Below are positions 33,754 through 42,265 of a stretch of DNA of 64,000 bases, piece after piece. Both the position numbers and the translations under genes were made by a program. Each line of letters begins with the position of its first letter. The first letter of the stretch is position 1. Below the pieces are notes generated by a model that was not told the DNA's origin, did no database searches, and saw nothing but the letters and a program-made list of their open reading frames with translations. Source of the DNA: Polyangiaceae bacterium (GTDB lineage Bacteria; Myxococcota_A; Polyangia; Polyangiales; Polyangiaceae); the NCBI GenBank assembly GCA_029266615.1, contig JAQSWN010000025.1:1-64000 (forward strand), read 5' to 3'.

Positions 33754-34700
33754 CGCGCGAGCTTGCCTGCGAGCCATCCGCCGACTACGAGCTGCAGCGG
33801 GTGGTAAATCATGATCGGCAGGAGCACGATCGCCAGGCTCGGCTGCGCGCCGAAGATGAGCCGCGCCATCGGAACGCCGCTGGCGAGCGTCTTCTTCGAG
33901 CCGCAGAAGAGCGCGGCGATGCGGTCGGCACGCTCGAAGCCGAGCAACTTGCCCGCGCTCCATGTCAGCGCGAGCGCCACCGCCAACAGAAGCACCGACG
34001 CAGCTACGGAGATGGCGAGCGGCGCGGCCCCGCTCCGCCACACGCCGCCCTGCACGGAGTCGCAGAACGACGTGTAGACGAGAAGCAAAATCGTAAGCCG
34101 ATCTGCCACGTTGATGCGTGGCTTGTGACGCGCAGCCCACGCGCCGAGCAGGGGGCGGCACGCTTGGCCCACCACTAGCGGCAGCACTAGCCACAAGCAT
34201 AGGTCCAGCACCACCGCGCCGAACGGCAGCGGTTGGCCCGCGGTGCCGAGCACCAAGCCGAGCCAGAGCGGCGTGAGCACGACGCCCAGCAAGCTCGAGA
34301 GGGTCGCGTTGAACACTGCCGCGGCGACGTTGCCGCGAGCCGCCGCCGTGAGGGCCACCGATGACGATACGGTGGATGGGAGGGCGCACAAGAAAAACAA
34401 GCCGGTACGCAGCTCCGCAGTGCCGCGTGAGCCCAAGGCCAGGAGCAGCAGGGCGCCCAGGAGCGGGAACAGCAAGAAGGTGGAGCTCTGAATCAGCAGA
34501 TGCAGCCGCCACTTGCGGGTGCCCGCGGCGAGAGCTTTCAAGGAGAGCGAAAGCCCGTGCAAAAAGAAGATGAGCGACACCCCGGCCTTGTTGATGACCT
34601 CTGGACGCAGACTGCCCCCCTTGGCACCGGGCTCCGGAAAGACCCAGGCCAGCGCGACCGCGATGGCCATACCGGTCAGGAACCAATCGGGCTTCTTCAT
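33741..34700 (-). CDS. SLC10A7-type bile acid:Na+ symporter family protein
   Basis: 319 aa with about 10 membrane segments and no signal peptide. Family blocks: INKAGVSLIFFLHGLSLSLKAL, FFLCALPSTVSSSVALTAAARGN and NATLSSLLGVVLTPLWLGLVL; also FCGSKKTLASGVPMARLIFG near the end, characteristic of the DUF4137/SLC10A7 branch of the SBF family. Cited as long runs these are typical of the whole family; the SGKKT-like segment is diagnostic. Transport substrate is unknown; bacterial members are annotated as bile acid/sodium symporters. Its gene lies 30 bp upstream of DoxX on the same strand and overlaps the CpxA-like gene convergently. Confidence 0.9.
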   Translation of the reverse strand: MKKPDWFLTGMAIAVALAWVFPEPGAKGGSLRPEVINKAGVSLIFFLHGLSLSLKALAAGTRKWRLHLLIQSSTFLLFPLLGALLLLALGSRGTAELRTGLFFLCALPSTVSSSVALTAAARGNVAAAVFNATLSSLLGVVLTPLWLGLVLGTAGQPLPFGAVVLDLCLWLVLPLVVGQACRPLLGAWAARHKPRINVADRLTILLLVYTSFCDSVQGGVWRSGAAPLAISVAASVLLLAVALALTWSAGKLLGFERADRIAALFCGSKKTLASGVPMARLIFGAQPSLAIVLLPIMIYHPLQLVVGGWLAGKLARQSG

Positions 34701-34730
34701 GCGCGAAGCGCGCTCGTAGCAGCTCCGCCC

Positions 34731-35243
34731 TCAGCGAGCGAGCTTGGCGGCTAGCCAAGAATCCACCGCGGCTCGTCCCCCGCCCGAAATCACGAGCGAG
34801 GAGGCCATGGCCAACGCCAGAACATGAAACTCGTAGCCTTCACCATGGGGAGCGCCACCCCAATTCATGAAGAATCCGTTCGGCAGGTGCACGATGAGCG
34901 CGGCGCCGAGCATGACCGCGAACGCGGCCGCCGCCGAGAAGCGCGTGGCGAAGCCGAGCAGGAGCGCGAGCGATCCAAGAAAGTCCGACAAGATGACGAG
35001 CGCACCGAGCAAGCTGGGGATCCCCACGGAGCTGAAGAAGCTCATCGTGCCGTCGATGCCGTAACCGCTGAACCAGCCGAATGCCTTTTGTAAACCGTGG
35101 GCGAAGATCACCCCGCCGAGCGAGAGGCGCAGCAGCGTGGGCACGACACTGTCCGTCGTGGAAAGAAGGCGAATCGACAGCGCCGAAGGCGTGGAAGCGG
35201 AGGTGGGGAGGGCGCCGTGAGGCAGGGAATCGAGGTTTTGCAT
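34731..35243 (-). CDS. DoxX family membrane protein
   Basis: 170 aa from ATG 35243; the frame continues upstream but MQNLDSLPHG starts the conserved part. Four membrane segments. DoxX marks: LLRLSLGGVIFAHGLQKAFGWFSGYG (R, H, G, K/F positions), a second helix with LSDFLGSLALLLGFATR and a third with LPNGFFMNWGGAPHGEGYEFH, ending GGGRAAVDSWL. DoxX proteins are inner-membrane oxidoreductase-associated proteins of unclear chemistry; some belong to thiosulfate:quinone oxidoreductase or to membrane redox complexes. The gene stands between SLC10A7-like and nitrite reductase operons. Confidence 0.88.
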   Translation of the reverse strand: MQNLDSLPHGALPTSASTPSALSIRLLSTTDSVVPTLLRLSLGGVIFAHGLQKAFGWFSGYGIDGTMSFFSSVGIPSLLGALVILSDFLGSLALLLGFATRFSAAAAFAVMLGAALIVHLPNGFFMNWGGAPHGEGYEFHVLALAMASSLVISGGGRAAVDSWLAAKLAR

Positions 35244-35375
35244 GCCGCGAATCTGCGGCCCCAGCAGATAACAATCCAACTCATGTTGCTGATGCGCGAT
35301 ATCACCATACTCTATGACTGGCAGAGCGTGGCCAACGTCAGCTCGGGATCGAGTTAGCAACCGCCGGAGAAGGCT

Positions 35376-35711
35376 TCACATGTCGATGAGCACGTGCCCC
35401 TGCGCGGACAGCTGCGTCGGATAAATGCGTAAGCTGCAATCGCCACTCGATGAATGACCCGTGGAAAGGTCGAATTTGAGGGAGTGAAGCGGGCAGATCA
35501 GCGTGCCGCTGCCGAGCAACCCGTCCGCGAGTGGCCCGTTTTTGTGGGGGCATTCGGCCTGGGTCGCGTACACCGCGCCGTCCCTGCCGCGGAACACGGC
35601 GACGCGGGTGCCGCCCACGTCGAACGTGCGGCCTTCGCCTTCCGGGATGGCGCTGAGCGGGCCGAGCGTGACCCAAGAGCTCATGACGGGCAGGGAGCGA
35701 GCGGCTTGCAT
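35376..35711 (-). CDS. nirD: Rieske-type NirD, nitrite reductase small subunit-like
   Basis: 111 aa from ATG 35711, preceded on the strand by a GGAGG-like sequence (ggaggcc). Motifs CPHKNGPL (C54, H56) and CPLHSLKFDLSTG (C73, H76) give complete [2Fe-2S] Rieske ligands, whereas many NirD small subunits have lost them. The size and the neighbouring NirB, 8 bp upstream, support NirD of the NADH-dependent assimilatory nitrite reductase. It could pass electrons or only stabilise the complex. A full Rieske cluster points to the ferredoxin-like sub-type. Confidence 0.88.
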   Translation of the reverse strand: MQAARSLPVMSSWVTLGPLSAIPEGEGRTFDVGGTRVAVFRGRDGAVYATQAECPHKNGPLADGLLGSGTLICPLHSLKFDLSTGHSSSGDCSLRIYPTQLSAQGHVLIDM

Positions 35712-35719
35712 AGGGCCTC

Positions 35720-38182
35720 CTATTGAATGACGGGAAGGTGCGACGCGAACTGGTTCACGGTGGCGGGCGTGCTCGCTTCGAGCCACGGATCCCGATAGGC
35801 CTCTACCGAGCTCTGCATCGCCGCGTCGAGCCGCTCCGCGAGGTGCTCGCTATCGTGCACGACCACGGCGCGAATCTTCTCTATACCGATGCGCTCCACG
35901 AAGCCGTAGGTGCGCTCGAGGTACTTGGCGTGCTCGCGGTAGTATTGAATGAAGCGGCCGGAGATGCGGAGGACGTCCTCGTGCGTCGCCACCGTGCACA
36001 AAAGATCGCCTTTGCGGACGTGCGCGCCCGCGGCGCCGCCGACGTAGATTTCCCACTTGCCACCCTCGACTGCGACGGCGCCGACGTCTTTGACCATGGC
36101 CTCCGAGCAGTTTCGTGGGCAGCCGGCGGTCGCGAGCTTGAGCTTGCCGGGGGTATCCAGTCCCTGAAAACGCCCTTCGATTTCTTGCGCCAAGCCCATG
36201 CTGTCGCCGAGCCCGAAGCGACAATAGTCCGTACCGATGCAGCTTTTGCAGGTGCGGTAGCTCTTGCTGTATGCGTAGCCGGAGGGCATGCCAAGGTCGC
36301 GCCAAACGTTCGGCAGTTGGTCGCGCGGCACCCCGACGAGGTCGATCCGCTGGCCGCCCGTGAGCTTCACCAACGGCACCTGGTACTTCTCCGCCACGTC
36401 CGCGATGCGACGGAGCTGCGCGGGCGAGGTGATGCCCCCTGGAAGCTGGGGGATGACACTGAAGGTGCCGTCCTTTTGGATGTTGCCGTGCACACGGTCG
36501 TTGATGAAGCGCGCGTCCCGCTCGTCTTCGTACTCGCCGGCCCAAATCGTCCGTAGCAGGGACGCGAGGCCGGGCTTGCTTCCCGGATCTTCAAGGCCCC
36601 CTGCCAAAGCCGCGAAGACCGACGACACGGACCGCAAGCCCAGCTCGCGGATCTTCGTCACCAGGTCGGGCTTGGACAGGGGCACACCGGGCACGTAGTA
36701 GTCGGCCGCGGGATCGACCTCGGCGGCGCCGCCGCAGGCCCACGCCACCACGTCGGCCACCAAGGCTTTGCACGCGCCGCAGCCCATGCCTGCGCGCGTG
36801 GCCTCCATGACCGTCTTTAGGGTGCGTTTGCCCGCGGCGACACTGCCGATGACGGCGCCCTTGGTGACGCCGTTACAGTTACAAACCTGCATATCTTGGG
36901 GCATTTCATCGATGGTGGCGCGCCCTTTGGGCGCACCGATATCGAACAGCAGGGACAGCCGCTCCTCCGGCAGCGGCGTGTTGCGATCGAATGCCTGCGT
37001 CAGGTACGGCGCCTTGCTGATGTCGCCCAGCAAGATGCTCCCGAGGAGGCGACCATTGCGGATGATGAGCTTCTTATAGGTTCCTTTCTTCGGTTCGGTG
37101 AACTGCACGACTTCGTCACCTTCCTCGGTGGGCTCGGTTGCGCCCATCGAGGCCACTTCGACGCCCATGACTTTGAGGCGCGTCGAGACCTTGGAGCCCA
37201 GATACGCGGCTTCCGCGTTCCGGCCCGTGATGTGATCGGCCAGGACCTTGGCCTGCTCCCAGATGGGCGCGACCAGGCCGTAAACCTGACCGCGGTGCTG
37301 CACGCACTCCCCCAGCGCGTAGATGCGCGAATCGTCCGGCGAGCGCAGCTGGTTGTCGACGACGATACCGCGCTCCACGCTGAGCCCCGCACGCACGGCC
37401 AGCTCGCTGTTCGCCTTGATTCCGGCCGCTATCACGACCAGGTCGCACTCGAGCCGCTCGCCGTCCGCGAACTCCAGCCCCGTTACGCGCTCGTCCCCGA
37501 GAACGCGCTTGGTGTTCTTCTGGAGCAGCACGTTGATGCCCAAATCCTCCAAAGTTTTTTTGAGGATACCGCCGGCGGCTTTGTCCAGCTGCTGGCTCAT
37601 CAGCGTGTCGCTCCGCTGGACGACGTGCACGTCCAGCGAGAAGTTTTGCAGGCCGCGCGCCGCTTCCAGCCCGAGCAAGCCGCCGCCGACCACCGCCCCC
37701 GCCTTCTTGCCCATCGCGTAGCTGGTGATGCTGCGACAGTCGTCTAGATTGCGGAAGAAGAAGACGCCCGGTTTGAGCTGGCCGTCTTCGAAGCGCACGC
37801 CATCCATCGGCGGGATGAACGGCACGCTCCCGGTCGCGATGATGAGCTGGTCGTACGGCTCCAGGACGCCACCCTCGCCCATGACGGTCTGCGCGTGGCG
37901 TAGGATCTTGAGCACCCGCACGCCCGCGTGCAGCTTGATACCGTGCTCCGCGTACCACGCGAGCGGGTTGAGAAAAATGTCCGACTCTTCGTGGGAGCCG
38001 TTCAGGACGTCCGAAAGCAGGATGCGGTTGTAGTTGCCGTATGGCTCCTCGCCGAACATCACGATCTCGAAGAGGTCGGCTCCGCCGCGCGCCAGGATTT
38101 CTTCCACCACGCGCGCCCCGGCCATTCCGTTACCGATCACGACCAAGCGGCGTTTGTCGGACAGGGGCGCGGGACTTTCCAC
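35720..38182 (-). CDS. nirB: Assimilatory nitrite reductase large subunit (NirB)
   Basis: 820 aa from GTG 38182, with GGAGGT a few bases before. N-terminal FAD/NAD domain (RLVVIGNGMAGARVVEE near 13, then AGAVVGGGLLGLEAARG). A BFD-type [2Fe-2S] domain near 435 (MQVCNCNGVTKGAVIG, GMGCGACKALV). The nitrite/sulfite reductase halves follow, with siroheme/[4Fe-4S] ligands CKSCIGTDYCRFGLGDS and ATAGCPRNCSEAM in the last third. It reduces nitrite to ammonium with NADH. It is 2 bp after the 116-aa gene and followed by nirD, so three genes form an operon. Confidence 0.95.
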   Translation of the reverse strand: MESPAPLSDKRRLVVIGNGMAGARVVEEILARGGADLFEIVMFGEEPYGNYNRILLSDVLNGSHEESDIFLNPLAWYAEHGIKLHAGVRVLKILRHAQTVMGEGGVLEPYDQLIIATGSVPFIPPMDGVRFEDGQLKPGVFFFRNLDDCRSITSYAMGKKAGAVVGGGLLGLEAARGLQNFSLDVHVVQRSDTLMSQQLDKAAGGILKKTLEDLGINVLLQKNTKRVLGDERVTGLEFADGERLECDLVVIAAGIKANSELAVRAGLSVERGIVVDNQLRSPDDSRIYALGECVQHRGQVYGLVAPIWEQAKVLADHITGRNAEAAYLGSKVSTRLKVMGVEVASMGATEPTEEGDEVVQFTEPKKGTYKKLIIRNGRLLGSILLGDISKAPYLTQAFDRNTPLPEERLSLLFDIGAPKGRATIDEMPQDMQVCNCNGVTKGAVIGSVAAGKRTLKTVMEATRAGMGCGACKALVADVVAWACGGAAEVDPAADYYVPGVPLSKPDLVTKIRELGLRSVSSVFAALAGGLEDPGSKPGLASLLRTIWAGEYEDERDARFINDRVHGNIQKDGTFSVIPQLPGGITSPAQLRRIADVAEKYQVPLVKLTGGQRIDLVGVPRDQLPNVWRDLGMPSGYAYSKSYRTCKSCIGTDYCRFGLGDSMGLAQEIEGRFQGLDTPGKLKLATAGCPRNCSEAMVKDVGAVAVEGGKWEIYVGGAAGAHVRKGDLLCTVATHEDVLRISGRFIQYYREHAKYLERTYGFVERIGIEKIRAVVVHDSEHLAERLDAAMQSSVEAYRDPWLEASTPATVNQFASHLPVIQ

Positions 38183-38184
38183 CG

Positions 38185-38535
38185 TTACACCTCCACCAGG
38201 CCCATATCGACCAAGACTTGCCCGCTCGCTCCTTCCGGAGCGCCAACGCAAAGCTCCAAATTCGACTCGGGCTCGATGTCGTCCACGATCGCCAGGGGCA
38301 CGTGCACGGAGGCCTTCGCGCCGACCGGGAAGTAGCGCATTGGCTTACCGTTCCGGAGCAGCACGAGGTAAATCATGTCCGGCAACGCGTTGCCGGCGCG
38401 CAAGTAGATGAGCTGCGTTCGCTTGTCGAACGGCACGGTGTACTTCACGGGCGGCGAGAGCGGAACGGCGCGTTTCAAGCCCGCACCGTTGAACTCATAG
38501 AGCCCCTGAATGAATCTCGAGGTTTCGAGCGCCAT
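38185..38535 (-). CDS. Unknown 116-aa protein heading the nitrite reductase operon
   Basis: 116 aa, first gene of the operon, with 2 bp between its stop and the nirB GTG. Sequence is beta-rich: YTVPFDKRTQLIYLRAGNALP, DMIYLVLLRNGKPMRYFPVGAK, SVHVPLAIVDDIEPESNLELC and GQVLVDMGLVEV, a pattern like an Ig/jelly-roll sandwich. It has one Cys and no membrane segment or signal. I do not recognise the family; I recall similar small genes beside nitrate/nitrite assimilation operons in myxobacteria and Planctomycetes but cannot confirm. It may assist NirB assembly or act in regulation. Confidence 0.65.
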   Translation of the reverse strand: MALETSRFIQGLYEFNGAGLKRAVPLSPPVKYTVPFDKRTQLIYLRAGNALPDMIYLVLLRNGKPMRYFPVGAKASVHVPLAIVDDIEPESNLELCVGAPEGASGQVLVDMGLVEV

Positions 38536-38587
38536 TGATGCTCAGTTTGCCGGCGCGCCGTTTCCGACTCTTTTCCGGAGCGAGACT

Positions 38588-38604
38588 CTTAATCGATTCG
38601 TAAG
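38588..38604. promoter_or_regulatory. Palindromic site upstream of the nitrite reductase operon
   Basis: CTTA-N9-TAAG (38588-38604) is an inverted repeat with the perfect palindrome AATCGATT (38591-38598) at its left part, 53-69 bp upstream of the 116-aa gene start. It is in the promoter zone of the operon. It resembles no NarL, NtrC or FNR box I can name. Confidence 0.3.
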
Positions 38605-38734
38605 TGTTCGGCGCGCAGCACGGTGGGGGTGGGCGGAAATGCCATCGCGCGCTCGATGACGTTGCGAAGCTCACTGAACGTCAGCTGCACGCAAGTCAAA
38701 GCCGAGATGGCGGGCCTGGTCTCCAGAGCGCCCA

Positions 38735-38932
38735 CATAAGCCGGGCCAGCTCGCGGATATCGAAGTAGACGCGTTCGAAGGCCACACGCTGAAGGGCCAT
38801 GTGGACAGCCTCGCCGACGGCACCGGCTCGCGATTCTCGCTTTTGCCGCCCGAAAACGCGTCCGGCAACTTTACCAAGGTCGTGCAACGTGTGCCGATGT
38901 TGCTGCGTTTGGAGGGCGTGGCCGGCCTCTAG
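38735..38932 (+). pseudogene. Remnant of an EmrA/HlyD-type membrane fusion protein
   Basis: 65 codons read HKPGQLADIEVDAFEGHTL and continue GHVDSLADGTGSRFSLLPPE, then NASGNFTKVVQRVPMLLRLE, ending VAGL and TAG (38930-38932). This is the C-terminal part of EmrA-type adaptors (G-S-FSLLP-NA-GNW-KVVQR-PV motif). There is no start codon, lipoyl domain or coiled coil to the left; the rest of the gene is gone. It is a truncated pump gene, followed after 128 bp by an EmrB remnant. The 38536-38734 stretch has no gene. Confidence 0.7.
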
Positions 38933-39060
38933 CTACGGCCCGGGCGGAGCGCCAAAGTCATGGTCAGCACCAAGTAATCCACAGGCATCCACAGGTAATC
39001 CCCTGGAGTTATGTAAGAGCGTTGCCCGGGAAACGGCGCAGGTTTCTGGCTCGAAAGCTG

Positions 39061-39150
39061 ATGGCGATTATCGACGTCACCATCGTCGACGTCGCGCTCG
39101 ATGACATCCGCGCGAGCTTCGATATGCCCATCGATCAACGGGCTACATGA
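39061..39150 (+). pseudogene. N-terminal remnant of an EmrB-type (DHA2) MFS transporter
   Basis: 29 residues, MAIIDVTIVDVALDDIRASF and DMPIDQRAT, end at TGA (39148-39150). It matches the first helix of DHA2 drug transporters, M-x-x-LDxTIVNVALPxI, followed by the linker to helix 2. The remaining 13 helices are missing, so the transporter is lost. In order after the EmrA remnant it shows a decayed emrAB operon. Between them (38933-39060) I see nothing. Confidence 0.65.
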
Positions 39151-39247
39151 TCTCTTCGGCATCACCTGCTAGCACTAGCGGTAGTGCATGGCCTCGCTCC
39201 AGTAACCAGCATCTGCCGAAGTGAATTCGGCTGAGCCGCCCCGCACG

Positions 39248-40423
39248 TCACGCTCGCGCGGCAGTGAGAGCGGCGTCCAAGAGCTCGACCGCTTCGTCTA
39301 CCTCCGCGCGGCTCACGTTGAGCGCGGGCATGAATCGGAGCGCGTCCTCCCGCGGTGAGTTGACGAGCAGGTTGCGCTCTGCCGCCTCGCGCACGACGGC
39401 TTGGCCGCTCAAGCCGCGCAGCGCGAGCGCCAAAAGCAGCCCGCGGCCGCGCACCTCGCCCTGACCGTGCTTGGTCGACAGCTCGCGCAGGCGACTTTGG
39501 AAGTATTCGCTCGTGGCGCGGACCTGGGCCAGGAATTCCGGCGCCCCGACGGTCTGCAGTACTGCGAGCATGACGGCGCCGATCACGGGGCCGCCGTTGA
39601 ACGTGCCCCCCTGGTCCCCAGGCTCGAACACGCACAGGTCTTCCCGGGTGACGAGCGCGGCCGCGGGTAAGCCGCCGCCCAACCCCTTGCCGAGGGTCAT
39701 GATGTCGGGCGTGATGCCGCTCGCCTGGTAGCCCCACATCTGCCCGGTGCGGCCGACACCGGTCTGCACCTCGTCCGCGATGAGCAGGAGTTGCTTCTCC
39801 TTCGTGAGCTCGCGTAAGCCTCGCAAAAAATCGTCCGACGCGGGCACGACCCCGCCTTCGCCTTGGATCGGCTCCAGCATGACCGCGACCGTCTTGGGGC
39901 CGATCGCCGCCTCTACAGCGGCGAGGTCGTTCAGCGGTACTTGCACGAAGCCGGGCACCTTTGGCTCGAAAAGCTCGCGCCACTGCGGCTTGCCGGTGGC
40001 GGACATGGTCGCCAAGGTACGGCCGTGAAAGGCTCCCGCCATCGTGATGATCTCGTAGGCGCCGCGGGACTGGCCCCACTTGCGTGCGAGCTTAATGGCA
40101 CCTTCGTTCGCTTCGGCGCCGCTGTTCGTGAAGAACGTGCGATCGCCGAAGGAGAGGCTGGCGATGGTTGCGGCGGCGCGCGCGGCCGGCTCGTTGAAGT
40201 AGGCGGGGCCGCAGTTGATGAGCCGGCTCGCCTGGCGAGTGAGCGCTTCCACCACCACGGGCGGAGAGTGGCCGAGGCAATTGACCGCCCACCCCTGCAC
40301 GAAGTCCAGGTAGCGGCGGCCCGCGCTGTCGGTCAGCCACGAGCCGCTGCCTTCGGCCATCACCACGCCCGGTCGACGCGCGGTGACCATCAAGTAACTC
40401 AGATCCAGCCCCGGTTCGTTCAT
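39248..40423 (-). CDS. Class III aminotransferase, acetylornithine/ornithine type
   Basis: 391 aa from ATG 40423 (a TTG 15 bp upstream is possible). PLP-binding K246 in LGKGLGGGLP, with D217 in IADEVQTGVGRTGQMWGYQ and the GAE-type FFTNSGAEANEGAIKLARKW. The opening GVVMAEGSGSWLTDSAGRRYLDF and the tail NVSRAEVDEAVELLDAAL are typical of ArgD/RocD. Class III enzymes transfer the delta-amino group of acetylornithine or ornithine. No other arg gene is adjacent, so the biosynthetic or catabolic role is open. It is followed on the strand by nothing close; an AraC-type gene lies 48 bp beyond its start. Confidence 0.88.
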   Translation of the reverse strand: MNEPGLDLSYLMVTARRPGVVMAEGSGSWLTDSAGRRYLDFVQGWAVNCLGHSPPVVVEALTRQASRLINCGPAYFNEPAARAAATIASLSFGDRTFFTNSGAEANEGAIKLARKWGQSRGAYEIITMAGAFHGRTLATMSATGKPQWRELFEPKVPGFVQVPLNDLAAVEAAIGPKTVAVMLEPIQGEGGVVPASDDFLRGLRELTKEKQLLLIADEVQTGVGRTGQMWGYQASGITPDIMTLGKGLGGGLPAAALVTREDLCVFEPGDQGGTFNGGPVIGAVMLAVLQTVGAPEFLAQVRATSEYFQSRLRELSTKHGQGEVRGRGLLLALALRGLSGQAVVREAAERNLLVNSPREDALRFMPALNVSRAEVDEAVELLDAALTAARA

Positions 40424-40486
40424 GTTCGGCGCGCGCAACTTGCCACGGCCGTTGGTGGTCGGCGAGCAGCGGTCCGAGAAATTCTG

Positions 40487-40912
40487 TCAGGCGGGGGCGA
40501 GCGGCAGGTACAGCTCCGTGGCGAGCTGCTCCTTCGGCACCTCCATCGGGGTATTGACGTATATCTCGTACGTCACGCCTTCCCCGAGGCGCTCGTTGCA
40601 GCGCGGCAACCATTGCCCCATCAGCCGCGCCCAGGCCTCGTGCGTGTCGTAGCCGGCTGCGAGCGCGATAGTGGTGACCGTCGTCTCCTCGCTGCGCAAA
40701 CGAAGCGCGGCGCGCTCGAGCCGCAGCCGCCGGTGCAGCTCGAGCGGCGTCTCTCCGAGCATGCCGCGGAAAATTCGATGGAAGTGAAAAGGTGACAGAG
40801 CCGCGACGCGCGCTAAATGGGAGAGATCCAGCGCTTCGTCCAAATGTGTGACCACGTGCTGGAGCGCCCGCTCCACCGCACTTTCATAGAAAGACAGCGT
40901 CTCCGTCTTCAC
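40487..40912 (-). CDS. AraC-family regulator with truncated GyrI-like domain (internal deletion)
   Basis: 141 aa from GTG 40912. The first 95 residues are an AraC helix-turn-helix pair (LARVAALSPFHFHRIFRGML, TVTTIALAAGYDTHEA). In a normal AraC-GyrI (Rob/MarA-like) protein HTH2 would continue FTRAFRAAFG and a 150-residue GyrI effector domain. Here GYDTHEA is fused directly to WARLMGQWLPRCNERLGEGV, the last helix and strands of a GyrI domain (TYEIYVNTPMEVPKEQL, YLPLAP). About 100-130 codons are missing in frame. Either an active single-domain regulator or a decaying gene. It may control the aminotransferase next to it. Confidence 0.6.
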   Translation of the reverse strand: MKTETLSFYESAVERALQHVVTHLDEALDLSHLARVAALSPFHFHRIFRGMLGETPLELHRRLRLERAALRLRSEETTVTTIALAAGYDTHEAWARLMGQWLPRCNERLGEGVTYEIYVNTPMEVPKEQLATELYLPLAPA

Positions 40913-41103
40913 GAGGCTTGGTTTAACTCGTCGCGCCAGCTGAGGCTTGACCGCCCTTGCGCATTCGACGCGAGCCGTTCGGCAGCTCGGCCGGTTTGCG
41001 CACGGTGTGGGACGGAAAGCCCGAAGCGAGCCGGTAGACATCCGGACCTCCCGCTGTATGGTTGGGATGCGGAGTCGGATTTGTCGTCGTGGGTAGGTTC
41101 GGA

Positions 41104-42027
41104 GTGAGAGCGACGTGGAAGCACATAGCCTTGGCGGCGCTGGTCAGCGTGGCAGGTTGCTCCTCCGCACCGCCGCCGATTTCCGCCAGCAGCTGCCCCG
41201 CGCCGTGCGCTCGCAGGAGCTCGCCCGTCGCGGGGCTCCGCGTCGTGCTCTCTGAAAGGGCGAGCACCATCTGCATGACGGAAGGCGGCTGCTTGGGAGA
41301 GCCGGTCGGCTCCGTGCGCACCACGCCGCTCCAAGCCCCCCTGCGCGGCGCGATTTCGGAGGCGCTCTCGGACGCCGGCTTCGAGCTCGTTCTAGGCGAC
41401 GCCGAGCGCGACGCCGTCGCTGGGGTCGAGTGGCGCGGAACGGATACGATTGCGCTGGGGTTGCGTGACGCCAACGGCCGCCTGATCGACCAAGCCAGTT
41501 ACCGCCGAAGCCTGGAGCCCTGCCGCGCGCTGCCAGAGCTCACCTGGGATACGTGCTGGGCCGCCAACTTCGAGCAGATGAAGCGAGCGCTCTCGCAACC
41601 GCTTTCGAGCTCTCCCGCCGTGGTCGCGTTCGCCCGCAAAGCGAAGGGCCTCGGAAGTGCGCAAGTGAGCACGCCTGGCCCGGCGGCGCGCGAGGTCTCC
41701 CCACAGCCAAGCTCGGCGGTGCTGGGGGAGCGACTCAGCGACCAGCAGCTTCAGGAGACCGTCGCCCGCTACCGCGAGCAAATTCAGCGCATCTGCTGGG
41801 AGCCCGCACGTGACGCCCGCGAGCCGACGGCGCCTTCTTCGGCGCGCGTCAGCACGTCTATCACCATCGGCGCTTCGGGCAGCGTCCTGGACGTGAAGAC
41901 CGGCGGCGACCCGCCCGGTTATCTACGGCTCGCCGACTGCATCGCGGGACAGGTCCGTGCCTGGCGCTTCCCCGCCTCGAAGAACGCAACGACCGCCAGC
42001 ATCCCCTTCGTCTTCGCCGGCGAATGA
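41104..42027 (+). CDS. Lipoprotein with AgmX/PglI-type C-terminal domain
   Basis: 307 aa from GTG 41104, which gives a signal peptide with Cys in SVAGCSS; GTG 41089 and TTG 41062 are alternatives. The middle region is a beta-rich domain with Cys pairs (ICMTEGGCLGEP, EPCRALPELTWDTCW). The last 100 residues follow the AgmX/PglI (myxobacterial gliding/TonB-like) tail: QLQETVARYREQIQRICW, VSTSITIGASGSVLDVKTGG, CIAGQVRAWRFPA. The TonB-like tail suggests it works in the periplasm with outer-membrane machinery. Function unknown. Confidence 0.75.
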   Translation: MRATWKHIALAALVSVAGCSSAPPPISASSCPAPCARRSSPVAGLRVVLSERASTICMTEGGCLGEPVGSVRTTPLQAPLRGAISEALSDAGFELVLGDAERDAVAGVEWRGTDTIALGLRDANGRLIDQASYRRSLEPCRALPELTWDTCWAANFEQMKRALSQPLSSSPAVVAFARKAKGLGSAQVSTPGPAAREVSPQPSSAVLGERLSDQQLQETVARYREQIQRICWEPARDAREPTAPSSARVSTSITIGASGSVLDVKTGGDPPGYLRLADCIAGQVRAWRFPASKNATTASIPFVFAGE

Positions 42028-42186
42028 AGGGTGCACCACTCTGGTCTCGACCGGCCGAGAGACGGCGCGTTGCAGAAAGGCCCCGCTCGCGCTTCGAGCG
42101 CTGGCCCGCTCCCGACCAGAACGAACGCGTTTGCCGCAACGCAAACCATTGAATTGTATGATCTTTTATGACCCGCCATGAAGACA

Positions 42187-42201
42187 CCAAAAATAATTTG
42201 G
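42187..42201. promoter_or_regulatory. AT-rich palindrome upstream of the DGPF gene
   Basis: CCAAA-N5-TTTGG (42187-42201) lies 65 bp upstream of the DGPF start at 42266, within a stretch (about 42148-42204) markedly richer in A and T than its surroundings. No well-spaced sigma-70 boxes were found; a TATGAT at 42158-42163 is preceded by TTGCCG at an unsuitable 20 bp. The region 42028-42265 has no gene. Confidence 0.35.
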
Positions 42202-42265
42202 GTGGACCGTGTCGATCGCGGTGGAGGAGGCTGCTGCTCTGCGGCCCCCAAAAGGAGAATGAACG

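Noticed and set aside
42132..42163. TTGCCG/TATGAT promoter for the DGPF gene
   Set aside because: Spacer is 20 bp, outside the usual range.
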